Assembly (NCBI RefSeq): GCF_902497895.1
Contig: NZ_CABVHQ010000020.1
Location: forward strand, 28,547-92,546
From: Pseudomonas fluorescens
GTDB lineage: Bacteria; Pseudomonadota; Gammaproteobacteria; Pseudomonadales; Pseudomonadaceae
Direction: 5' to 3'
DNA: 64,000 nt
Below are positions 27,890-35,482 of the stretch, in pieces; within the stretch, counting starts at the first letter, position 1, and each line of letters opens with the position of its first letter. The notes beneath the pieces were generated by a model. The model was not told where the DNA came from. It made no database searches and saw nothing but the letters and a program-made list of their open reading frames with translations. Made by a program: the position numbers and the translations under genes.

Positions 27890-29380
27890 TCAAACTTTTT
27901 TATCTCCAGGGTGTGCCACACCTGGCCTCTGTTTGGTCGGCCGGCCGCCGAGCAAGCCTTCTTGATCTGCAAGCATTTCGCCGATCTGCAAACCGTTTTC
28001 GTCGATGCGGTACAGGCGCAGTTCATCGGAATGGGCGCTAGCCCTTACTTTGACCACAGCCATGATGCGTAGCAAGCGACTTTCCACTTCAATATAACGT
28101 TGAACGATGATCGCGTCGGTGAGAAAGGCTGTGCCGTAGGGGCTGAAACGCAGATCGGTGTAGCGGTCTTCAAGTTCGGAGGTCATCAATACGCTGACAC
28201 CGACACTGGTCAAGGCGGTGACCATGCGGGCCAACGACTCACGGAAGTCTTCGCGGAAGGTCGGTGCCAGCGCCAGCGCCAGCTCGAAGCCCGAAAGTGA
28301 ATCGATGACCACTCGGGTCGCTTTCAGACGGGTGATTTCGCTCAACAATAACTGGACGATTTCGTCGATGGACAGGTCTGGTGCACGACTGTCCACCAGT
28401 CCGACCTGACCGCTTTGAATCAGCTGAGTCAGCGTGGCACTTCGCAAATGATTAGGGCGTTGCTCGAACACCGCGATCACACCGGTTTCACCATTGCGGG
28501 CACCTTCAGCGAGGAAGGTGGCCGCCAGGATACTTTTCCCGGAGCCGGAAGGACCGGCCACCAGCAACGAATAGCCACGGGGAAGGCCACCGCCGAGCAT
28601 CTCATCCAGCCGCGGCACGCCCATTTTCAGGCGCGAAGGTGGCGTGCCGTCGGACGGTTCGATCGGCTTCGCGACATGCACCGCTGCCGGTGCGAAGACC
28701 TTGATGCCCGAAGTGCCGATGCGGAAGGTGTGCAGCCCCGGCAATGTCGGCTGGCCGCGCATCTTCATGATTTCCATTTTGCGCACCATGGAGTTGCGCT
28801 GCACGCTCTGGCGCAGCCAGATCAAGCCGTCGGCCACGGTGAAAATCGGATTGGTATCAGTCTCGGTGAAATATTCGCCGATCAGGAAGGTCGTTGCCTG
28901 CCATGTGGTCATCAACATGCCCAGCTGCTGAATGAACTGCGGCAGGTTGTTGTTCGGGTTGTCCTGGGTTCGGCTTGCCAGCACTACCGAGCGGAACGAG
29001 TCGACGAACACCAGTGCCGGACCGTGGGCCTCGACCTCGGCGACGATGCGCCGCAGCACCTCGTCCAGGTCGCCCGCCAGCGTATCGTCAGCCAGGTTGA
29101 TATAGCGGACCGAGTGGTTGATCACTTCGCTGTCGAAAAAGTCGAACTGCTGTTGGTAACGCAGCATCTTCAGCGGCGGCTCACCGAGCACGGTGAAAAA
29201 CAGCGCCGGACGTTCGGGGGTGGCCAGGGCAAACATCATCTGATGCGCCAGGGTGGTCTTGCCGCAGCCGGGAGGCCCGGCGATGAGGTTGAACGAAAAC
29301 TCCGGCAATCCTCCGCCAAGCACCTCGTCCAGTCCTGGCACGCCAGTGGCCAAGCGGTTGATTGTCACTTTGGTGGTCAT
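27890..29380 (-). CDS. KaiC-like double RecA-domain ATPase
   Basis: 496 residues with two tandem KaiC domains. The first starts at VPGLDEVLGGGLPE with Walker A GPPGCGKTT (residues 35-43), and the second repeats the pattern at VPRLDEMLGGGLPRGYSLLV with Walker A GPSGSGKSI near residue 275. The length is close to cyanobacterial KaiC (519). No kaiA or kaiB is present. Its ATG overlaps the stop of the upstream unknown gene (ATGA), and a histidine kinase follows by 9 bp, echoing KaiC-SasA signalling. In non-cyanobacterial species these proteins are linked to stress responses; here the role is unknown. Confidence 0.88.
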   Translation of the reverse strand: MTTKVTINRLATGVPGLDEVLGGGLPEFSFNLIAGPPGCGKTTLAHQMMFALATPERPALFFTVLGEPPLKMLRYQQQFDFFDSEVINHSVRYINLADDTLAGDLDEVLRRIVAEVEAHGPALVFVDSFRSVVLASRTQDNPNNNLPQFIQQLGMLMTTWQATTFLIGEYFTETDTNPIFTVADGLIWLRQSVQRNSMVRKMEIMKMRGQPTLPGLHTFRIGTSGIKVFAPAAVHVAKPIEPSDGTPPSRLKMGVPRLDEMLGGGLPRGYSLLVAGPSGSGKSILAATFLAEGARNGETGVIAVFEQRPNHLRSATLTQLIQSGQVGLVDSRAPDLSIDEIVQLLLSEITRLKATRVVIDSLSGFELALALAPTFREDFRESLARMVTALTSVGVSVLMTSELEDRYTDLRFSPYGTAFLTDAIIVQRYIEVESRLLRIMAVVKVRASAHSDELRLYRIDENGLQIGEMLADQEGLLGGRPTKQRPGVAHPGDKKV

Positions 29381-29811
29381 GACGAAGTATCCTGCGCGGG
29401 GCTGCCGCTCAAAGAATTTTCCCACACAGCACGAAGCAATCGTGCGGTGAGTGAGGGCCCGATCAGCGTGGTCAGCAATTCGTAAAATGTTTTTAGAAAT
29501 GCTTCACCGAAAAATAACGCTTCGGCTTCGCTTTGCTTAACAAGTACGGATTTGAGTTCACTCAGATCCATGCCGGGCTTCACGCTCTCATAGGTGACGG
29601 CCAGGCATGGATGGGTGGAGGCGCACAGATGGAGACTGCGGCGATAAAGCGCGGCAACCCCTTGCTGTCCGATAATCGGCGTAAGGGCTGCATCCATATC
29701 TTGCAATGTTGTAACGATCGCATCGGCGACCTGGGCAATGTCAGCGTTGTGACCAATGCGGTGCGCCAGAGAAGCTACGATCTGACGGCTCTCTTCGCTA
29801 TCCGTGGGCAT
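29377..29811 (-). CDS. Unknown small protein, first gene of the KaiC-like operon
   Basis: 144 residues from ATG at 29811. Mostly helical by eye, with GQQGVAALYRRSLHLCASTH in the middle and LTTLIGPSLTARLLRAVWEN near the C-terminus. No membrane segment or signal peptide. The stop overlaps the kaiC-like ATG by 4 bp, so the two are translated together. I do not recognise a named family; a phosphotransfer or adaptor role with the kinase and KaiC-like protein is a guess from context. Confidence 0.75.
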   Translation of the reverse strand: MPTDSEESRQIVASLAHRIGHNADIAQVADAIVTTLQDMDAALTPIIGQQGVAALYRRSLHLCASTHPCLAVTYESVKPGMDLSELKSVLVKQSEAEALFFGEAFLKTFYELLTTLIGPSLTARLLRAVWENSLSGSPAQDTSS

Positions 29812-29922
29812 GGCTAACCGATATCTGGATGGACAGGTCCTGATGGTACACCCAAAGGCGTGTACTCGAGACTGATTTGAATTGCGGACAATCATTTGCG
29901 TGAGCGGGAAAAGAGGGCAGTG

Positions 29923-30168
29923 CTATTTATCAACATCTACCAGCAGGATGACACCGCTGCTCGGATCGTCCACCGGCTTTAGCTTCACAGTGGCCGGGTC
30001 GATGCCCCAATCCCCGTGCAAATACCAGTCATCGCCGATCATCTCGGCCGGATGCATGGTGCGGTCAGAGCCATTGCCACACGCCAGAGAACTCGTCGGA
30101 CAGTACCTGTCGCAGCCCCAGCAGATGCGCTCGGGATGTTTCGGGTGGATGGGGAAATTCTTGGCCAT
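29923..30168 (-). CDS. DUF3079 small cysteine-containing protein
   Basis: 81 residues. The first half, MAKNFPIHPKHPERICWGCD followed by RYCPTSSLACGNGSDRTMHP, matches the DUF3079 pattern with four cysteines (CWGC…C…C) that may bind a metal. The second half is acidic and longer than usual members. Function unknown. Tail of a small class A-like hairpin lies upstream at about 30187-30209. Confidence 0.75.
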   Translation of the reverse strand: MAKNFPIHPKHPERICWGCDRYCPTSSLACGNGSDRTMHPAEMIGDDWYLHGDWGIDPATVKLKPVDDPSSGVILLVDVDK

Positions 30169-30246
30169 GCCGATCTCCAGGTGACGTGTAGGAGTGGCTT
30201 TCAGCCTACAGAGCTTGCTTGGGTATGGAGTTGATGGTGATCAAGA

Positions 30247-30396
30247 ATGGGGAATTCGCTGTATGCGTCACAGAGCATGAGCGCTTATGCGCGGGTATTG
30301 GGTGCTTTGGATTGTGAGCTCGCTGTCATTCCAGCGGTTATGCCGACATTGGATGAGGTTCAGGACCTGTTCGAAAAAAATGCGAAGCCCGCTTGA
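30247..30396 (+). pseudogene. Possible C-terminal remnant of a helix-turn-helix antitoxin or regulator
   Basis: A 49-codon frame whose second half (YARVLGALDCELAVIPAVMP, then TLDEVQDLFEK) resembles the C-terminal end of Cro/CI-type regulators. In-frame stops lie immediately upstream, so the DNA-binding half is lost. Family placement is a judgement by eye. Confidence 0.35.
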
Positions 30397-30875
30397 GTAC
30401 CGAGCCTCATGCCAAGCATGGTCCTTTCGGGTTTCTGGTTCAGAAAGGTGTAGCCATGGTTAGTTAGTGATTCAAATGAACGTCTGTCTGGTTATAAGTA
30501 ACTTTTCGAGCGTCTTTTGAGTAATGGCGATTAGCAATCTTTCGAGCATTGCCTATAGTCTGAAGCGTGTGCCGCCGCATAGTTTCCAAGTCACCATTCA
30601 GGACAGAAGCAGGGTGATTGCTGGCCCATATTTTGCGTGCTGCCCCCATTGTTCTGGGGGGAAATCAGAAAGGGAGCGGATGGTCTGGTCTTGGACCTGG
30701 AGCAGCTGACTGCGGGCGTCGCCAGGACCTGGAAAAAGCCTTGCTTGGGGTAACGAGCCCTGGGCATGTCCAGATTCGCCGATTGGATGTCCCCGGTGTG
30801 ACTTTGCCGTAGAGGCTATTGGCCACCATGGATGAGCTACCATAGTTGAACCGTATTTTTTCCCAGGAGAAAGTC
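30397..30875. other. Non-coding stretch
   Basis: About 480 bp. Open frames on both strands are low-complexity or antisense-like. A segment near 30650-30780 (purine-rich, CTGGTCTTGGACCTGGAGC) looks like decayed intergenic repeat sequence. I see no convincing gene or RNA. Confidence 0.45.
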
Positions 30876-31310
30876 ATGCCGCGTTTGGTCAAACCATCGG
30901 ACTATGTACTCCAGGCTGTGATGGACAAAAAGGTCTATATCCTGCCTTGGGAACGACGACTTTGTCCGGGTAATCCCACGGATGAACCCGAGCAAGGCGC
31001 TCTGCTCTACAACAAATACATTCTGAATTTCATCCATGGTGTTACTCCGTTAACACCAGGCGAGCGGGTGATCGAAATTGCGCAGTGGTGTCTGGCAATG
31101 ACCGGAGAGCCTGCCAGGGCCTTGGCAGACGATTTGTCTGCGGCCTATCTGAGTCGATACAGTTTTTTGCTCGCTGACTTGTCGGAATGTGATGATGAAT
31201 CGAAGGAGTTTCGCGGGCATTTGGCGTTTTGGTCTGACGAGATCAAAAAGCTGCCAGCGACCCTGGTAATGGCTTTGCGGGCACGGGCTGCCGGTCTCTT
31301 GCTGCATTGA
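30876..31310 (+). CDS. Hypothetical protein
   Basis: 144 residues from ATG at 30876, with a strong CCAGGAGAAAG site. The protein is soluble, with the segment MDKKVYILPWERRLCPGNPT near the N-terminus and a helical C-terminal half (TLVMALRARAAGLLLH). No recognised domain. Codon use looks normal for the genome, which, with the good start, supports a real gene. Confidence 0.6.
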   Translation: MPRLVKPSDYVLQAVMDKKVYILPWERRLCPGNPTDEPEQGALLYNKYILNFIHGVTPLTPGERVIEIAQWCLAMTGEPARALADDLSAAYLSRYSFLLADLSECDDESKEFRGHLAFWSDEIKKLPATLVMALRARAAGLLLH

Positions 31311-31344
31311 GGCTTGTTGGTCAGCGGAAAAAAAAACGGGGGCA

Positions 31345-31388
31345 GACCACGATTTGTCAGGTGCCGACTTGCTCGCTCAATCGTGGTC
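31345..31388. repeat. Inverted repeat downstream of a hypothetical gene
   Basis: GACCACGATT (31345-31354) and AATCGTGGTC (31379-31388) are perfect 10-bp arms around a 24-bp loop, 35 bp after the preceding stop. No T-run follows, so terminator function is uncertain. Confidence 0.45.
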
Positions 31389-31559
31389 CGACCGGGAGTG
31401 AAAATCCCGATCGTTCCAATGGCCCCCTCATCACACCCTCACTCAGCTCTACTGTGTGCTTGAAGTGATGCAGCTAAAGCCAGATCCCCAACCCACCCGT
31501 TCGATGACAATCACTTTGGGTCTACAGCCATCCCCTGAGGATTGCCGGAGCACTATCGC

Positions 31560-31847
31560 TTACTGATCGCCTTTGGAGTTGTTCTGGATTTTCTGCATCG
31601 CCTGGGTGGTCAGGGAAATGCATTCTTTGGCCCCTTCCTCGGTGCCCTTGGCTTTAGCGGCCGTGGCCTGATGAACAGTGGCATCGATATCGGATTTCAA
31701 GCCTTCGCTCATTTGCTCGGTGCTGACCTTGGCGTCTCTGATTTTTTGCAGGTTGATGTTGCAAAGATCATCCTGCGAGCCAGCAAACACCGGGGAGGCC
31801 AGGATTGCAGCGGTAATGAACAGTCCAGCCAGTGCAGAACGCTTCAT
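31560..31847 (-). CDS. Small secreted protein, unknown
   Basis: 95 residues with a clear signal peptide (MKRSALAGLFITAAILASPVFA, cleavage after AFA-like site near residue 22). The mature part of about 73 residues is helical with two cysteines (DDLCNINLQK and AKECISLT) that could pair. Probably periplasmic. No family recognised. Confidence 0.65.
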   Translation of the reverse strand: MKRSALAGLFITAAILASPVFAGSQDDLCNINLQKIRDAKVSTEQMSEGLKSDIDATVHQATAAKAKGTEEGAKECISLTTQAMQKIQNNSKGDQ

Positions 31848-32017
31848 GGGTATCTCCTAGTACTGATGGTCTCGGTGCTGCCGATCAACTGGCGGGCTGG
31901 CCGAGGTCGGTTATAAGCCTCATTCAATGGGGCCTAAGCAAAAGACTATAACCACGCGCAGGAATTCGGTTTTCTTTTCGAGATAAGAAGAATAAGTCGG
32001 GATTGGCCCAGAAAAGG

Positions 32018-32205
32018 GGCCCAGGCAGCAGGTCTCGGTTTGAAGGCCGCACACCAGGACACGATCCACATTCAGGCTCTTCAGGTATTGGATGGTATCC
32101 GGGGAGGGCGCGTAACCGTGTTTGATGAAGATGCGATCGGCCTCGACAAGGCTGTTATCGTCCGGCGCGGGATGCCAGCCGAGTTGTTTCTGGAAGGGGT
32201 AATGG
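32018..32205 (-). pseudogene. Fragment of an isochorismatase-like cysteine hydrolase
   Basis: A minus-strand reading gives HYPFQKQLGWHPAPDDNSLV … YLKSLNVDRVLVCGLQTETCCLG, the central part of an isochorismatase-like hydrolase including the conserved GxQTxTC cysteine motif. Both the N-terminal third and everything after the catalytic cysteine are missing. It is joined directly to an SGNH hydrolase fragment in another frame. Confidence 0.65.
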
Positions 32206-32219
32206 ATTCGTCGTGGCGT

Positions 32220-32499
32220 CCGATGGTGGCGACGCGCAGTTGCCACCCATGTAAGCTTGCCAATCCCAGAACACCGCATTGACCTGCGCCGCGACGCGCT
32301 TCTGGATCTGAATGACTGAGCGCAAGTTGTTCGCCTGCCGGTCTTCGCAACGGATAGCTTTTTTGTTCCGGACCGAGTCGGGTGCGCCTATTACCAGAAG
32401 CACGCTGGCGGGTAGCGCATTTCGCAGCATGATCAACCTGTCCTTCAATCGCGCTTCGTAGTGCGCCAGGTCGAGATTCGGCCAATAGCAGCCGCTCAC
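32220..32499 (-). pseudogene. Fragment of an SGNH/GDSL-type hydrolase
   Basis: A minus-strand frame reads LLVIGAPDSVRNKKAIRCED … VIQIQKRVAAQVNAVFWDWQ AYMGGNCA, which matches the C-terminal half of SGNH hydrolases up to the FWDW-x-MGG block. The catalytic HxxxxG end is lost where the isochorismatase fragment begins. It lies just downstream of an acyltransferase gene on the same strand, a common partner of SGNH enzymes in polysaccharide O-acetylation. Confidence 0.6.
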
Positions 32500-32529
32500 T
32501 GAGGATTGCTTGCGACCCTCTGCGGACGT

Positions 32530-33537
32530 TTAGCTTGTAACGGATTGGCTAACTACTTTCTTGGCAAATGTCTTGCCAAAAGCAATCCACCATTTTTCAT
32601 AATAGAAGGTCGAGATATGCGCGGTGAGAAAAACTGCGGCGAACAACAAAGGGCGCTTCAAATATTTTATGACGGTATCTCCGCTACCCAGCCAAGTCTG
32701 TTCTAGCAGCGGATGAACAACGTAGAGAGCGTACGAGATGGTGGCGATATAAAATAGAACGCGATTATTCAGGATCTGGGCAACTCGTGTCCGGCTATTG
32801 AGTAACGTGCTCCCCACCATTGCTGCGGCAAGATAGGGGCGAAAGTAGTTCATGAAGCCCGCATCGGGATGACTGGACAAGGCAAACAGGAGGAATAAAA
32901 GTATTTGCGTGATCCCCGTTTGTGTCGGAAGTTTCGCAAGGGTGTTGCCCAGTCTATTGTTGTATATCAGTGCAAGTATGCATCCAGCAAGTATTTCATC
33001 AATGCGGTAATAAGTGTTGATTGCGACATGGACATCATTCATGACTCGGTACATCGTGACGGCGATGCAGAGAAAAGGGATTAGCACTACCCACTTGTTT
33101 CTCATCAGAACTACCAGCAAAGCTATTGCGACATAAAATTGGACCTCCATGCACAAACTCCATAGGTGGCCGTTTGCATTGCCCAGCCACATAGGCGGCC
33201 AGTTGGCAATGAACAGAAAGTTTGCGATGTAGAAATCAGAAGTGCTGTTCATGACAAATAAAGCAATTACCATGTACGACCAGGCGAGAGGCACAATCCG
33301 AAAGATTCTGCGGATTAAAAAATCAACGACGCTGCTGTTGCTGAGCAGAAAACTTGTTATCAGGAAACCCGATAGCGTAAAAAATATAGCCATTCCCATA
33401 ACGCCTGTGGCGGAATTCAATTGCCACTGCTTTGGGCCAAGTGGTAGCAGGTGGCACGCCAGGACAAGCAAGATGCTCATGCCGCGCCATCCATCAAGTA
33501 TGCTTAATCGAGAGCCCGCTACGGAACTACCATTCAT
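32530..33537 (-). CDS. Acyltransferase 3 family membrane protein
   Basis: 335 residues with about ten membrane segments. The family motifs are visible: RLSILDGWRGMSILLVLACH near the N-terminus, AIFFTLSGFLITSFLL (residues 52-68) and GNANGHLWSLCMEVQFY near residue 125. These integral O-acyltransferases modify surface polysaccharides. The gene is clearly more AT-rich than its neighbours, which suggests horizontal transfer, as is usual for O-antigen modification genes. The adjacent SGNH fragment may be a former partner. Confidence 0.85.
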   Translation of the reverse strand: MNGSSVAGSRLSILDGWRGMSILLVLACHLLPLGPKQWQLNSATGVMGMAIFFTLSGFLITSFLLSNSSVVDFLIRRIFRIVPLAWSYMVIALFVMNSTSDFYIANFLFIANWPPMWLGNANGHLWSLCMEVQFYVAIALLVVLMRNKWVVLIPFLCIAVTMYRVMNDVHVAINTYYRIDEILAGCILALIYNNRLGNTLAKLPTQTGITQILLFLLFALSSHPDAGFMNYFRPYLAAAMVGSTLLNSRTRVAQILNNRVLFYIATISYALYVVHPLLEQTWLGSGDTVIKYLKRPLLFAAVFLTAHISTFYYEKWWIAFGKTFAKKVVSQSVTS

Positions 33538-33947
33538 ATTTGCATTCGCTCTTTGGATTGTGTGTCAATCAGCAGTAAGCTAAAGATTCCGCTCCCGCGC
33601 ATTTTTTCCAGAAATCATAATTCTATATCAATGCCAGGCCCGCTCTTGGGTTGATAGAGGGCACTCGATAAAGGCAGTGCTGCGTCTGAATTCATATAAA
33701 AACCCAGTAGTCGCAGCGGTGAAAATTTCATGAAGTCAGACCATTTAAAGCCTGTAGTCTAGGACAACTTTTGCACTTTACACTTCACGCCATGAAAAAA
33801 ATTCTAGTCGCGAGGAATTCGCTAAATGACTGGATTTTTGACGTTGCTTGATAGCATGGCGCTAAGTGAATCACCCACTTTTTGGTAGATGCCCGTGATC
33901 GGCGGCTTTTGGCCGATCTCTGCCGGTCGTGTCCGGCAGCACTCGAC
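33538..33947. other. Non-coding stretch before the MITE-like element
   Basis: About 410 bp, AT-rich at first, then GC-rich with a palindrome (GATCGGCGGC…GCCGATC region near 33898-33920) that belongs to a dispersed intergenic repeat whose second half resumes after the element at 34114-34150. I see no gene. Confidence 0.5.
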
Positions 33948-34108
33948 CCAGGCTGTGTGAAAACGCATGCACCGTTGTGAAGTCTGCGTTGCTACGTAAA
34001 ATCTGCCAGCGTTTGGTTGGTCAGCAGACCTGAAATTTGTGTAGGAACGCGATTTTCGTTGCGGTTCTGACTATCAAACTCGCTCTAAAACGTTTTCACA
34101 CAGCCTGG
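33948..34108. mobile_element. MITE-like element with 18-bp terminal inverted repeats
   Basis: CCAGGCTGTGTGAAAACG at 33948-33965 is perfectly complementary to CGTTTTCACACAGCCTGG at 34091-34108. The 161-bp element encodes nothing. A 6-bp direct repeat, GACCCA, flanks the core (33945-33950 and 34108-34113). The GGCTGTGTGAAAACG tip resembles the ends of IS1182/IS5-group elements, suggesting a non-autonomous derivative. It interrupts a dispersed intergenic repeat. Confidence 0.75.
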
Positions 34109-34169
34109 ACCCATAGCCGCCGGTCAAGGAGGGCCGAAATCGGCCAGAAGCAATGGGATGGGCTCCTCC

Positions 34170-34424
34170 TCACCTCGGCATATCCGGCTTCTTGACCTGG
34201 AACCCCGTTGAGCCGCGCGGTATGAAGCCTTCGACAATTACTCCTGGAGGCAACTCCAAACGCACATCTAGACCACCGTCTGAGGCAGTCTGATTACCTC
34301 CCCATGTCGCCGCCGCAGCAGACAATCACCGACTTACCAACTCGGCCTCGTAGAGACGCCCCACCAACTCTCGCAGATCGAGGTCGTTAAACTGATTAAT
34401 TTCATCAGGGGTGATGTTGAACAT
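34170..34424 (-). pseudogene. Broken N-terminal fragment of a nuclease-like protein
   Basis: Read from ATG at 34424, the frame gives MFNITPDEINQFNDLDLREL … EAELVSR, then a TGA at 34326-34328, then continues in the same frame as LSAAAATWGGNQTASDGGLD VRLELPPG … STGFQVKKPDMPR before a second TGA. The first TGA probably replaced a glycine codon (GGA). The GGLDVR…FQVKK pattern is like a PD-(D/E)xK nuclease core (D…QxK) as in Mrr-like restriction proteins. The rest of the presumed large gene is gone. Confidence 0.6.
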
Positions 34425-34751
34425 TTTTCCTCGTCTAAGTGGCCAGGGATCATATGGTATTTGCAGTACGGTACCGGCTCACGAGCACAAGCACCAACGC
34501 AGTCATGGCCTGGGAATGGGGGGTGAGCTTGGGGGCGGATTCGTGTGCCATCCCGACAGCAACGATGGCTCCTCGCCATTGGCAGTATGACCCGCGCCGC
34601 GCAGATGCCCAGCCCAACGGTACTTTTTAACCGCGCGGAGCCAATCGACGATATCTCGATGATTCGCAGAGCCATGCCAACAAATGTCACCCTTTTTTGC
34701 AACGCAAACGCCAGACGCTGTCTTAACAGCGGGTAGGCCAAGGGGGAAACC
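34425..34751. other. Region without a recognised gene
   Basis: About 325 bp between the broken nuclease fragment and the truncated hydrolase. Frames are open on both strands but show no family motif. A GAGGAAAA site directly upstream of 34424 was the start signal of the broken gene. Confidence 0.4.
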
Positions 34752-35150
34752 ATGACAACGCACAAATTAACCATTAAAGACTTGCAGTTGAACGTTTCAA
34801 TCCGCGGCCAAGGCTCACCGCTGCTCTTGCTCAACGACCTGGGTGGTTTGATCCGTACCTTCGATCCCCTGCGCGATGAACTGGTGGACTACAGGACCAT
34901 TACGTTGGACGTGCCCGGGGTCGGCAAATCGCAAATGCCCCGCTGGCCGATGCGTCTGCCGCGCCATGCCGACCTGATCGCCGAGATGCTCAAGCAATTG
35001 GGAATCGACCAGGTCGATGTGTTCGGCGTGAGTTGGGGCGGTGCGTTGGCGCAAGAATTCGCCCTGCGTTACCCGAGCATGGTGCGCCGGCTGATCCTCG
35101 CGGCGACCTCGGCCGGCCCAAAGCGGTCATTCCTTGGCAAACGGGCATAA
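34752..35150 (+). pseudogene. Truncated alpha/beta hydrolase (PhaZ-like)
   Basis: 132 codons; a full enzyme of this type is about 280. The N-terminal part has the oxyanion strand GSPLLLLNDLGG, ITLDVPGVGKSQMP and the nucleophile elbow VFGVSWGGALAQEF, very like polyhydroxyalkanoate depolymerases and related hydrolases. After LILAATSAG the family match ends and the frame stops 11 codons later, so the catalytic Asp and His are missing. ATG has an AAGGGGGAAA site. Confidence 0.7.
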
Positions 35151-35482
35151 CGGTGGATGTGGAACTGCGCTTCGATTGGGCCTCAGGCCTGCGCCCAATA
35201 AAACTTTTTACACCGAACCAAATCTTGCCGTTGCCAGTAGTGCACGATTCTCATATCCGAATCTCAGCCGTATTACGCAGCTCTTTCTAATTTCACGCAA
35301 AGCACGGTAGAGATGCACCGCTGCTCATGATAGTGACTGCTATCAACGGCTACCCGGTGCAGGTGCTTGACGGAACGACGCCTGCATTTGATACCGCAAA
35401 ATCAAATACCATTGACAGGGAGTATGCTTGCCCTGTCCGCCAATCACTATGGCCGATGCATCAACACACCGGCCCCCTGATT
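35151..35482. other. Region without a recognised gene
   Basis: About 330 bp separating the hydrolase fragment from the convergent HEPN gene. A plus-strand open frame covers 35327-35674 but overlaps the HEPN gene antisense and has no ribosome-binding site or motif. Confidence 0.4.

Noticed and set aside
28415..29485. Plus-strand open frame opposite the KaiC-like gene (356 codons)
   Set aside because: Antisense shadow with no ribosome-binding site and no recognised domain; the minus-strand gene has two clear Walker A motifs.
31345..31388. Hairpin considered as a small RNA gene or riboswitch
   Set aside because: There is no downstream gene in the right orientation, no T-run and no recognisable riboswitch core; listed only as an inverted repeat.
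34334..34834. Minus-strand frame of 166 codons across the gap before the truncated hydrolase
   Set aside because: It spans the start of the hydrolase fragment antisense and the start of the nuclease remnant in another frame; the amino-acid mix (many C, R, P, S) looks like non-coding DNA.
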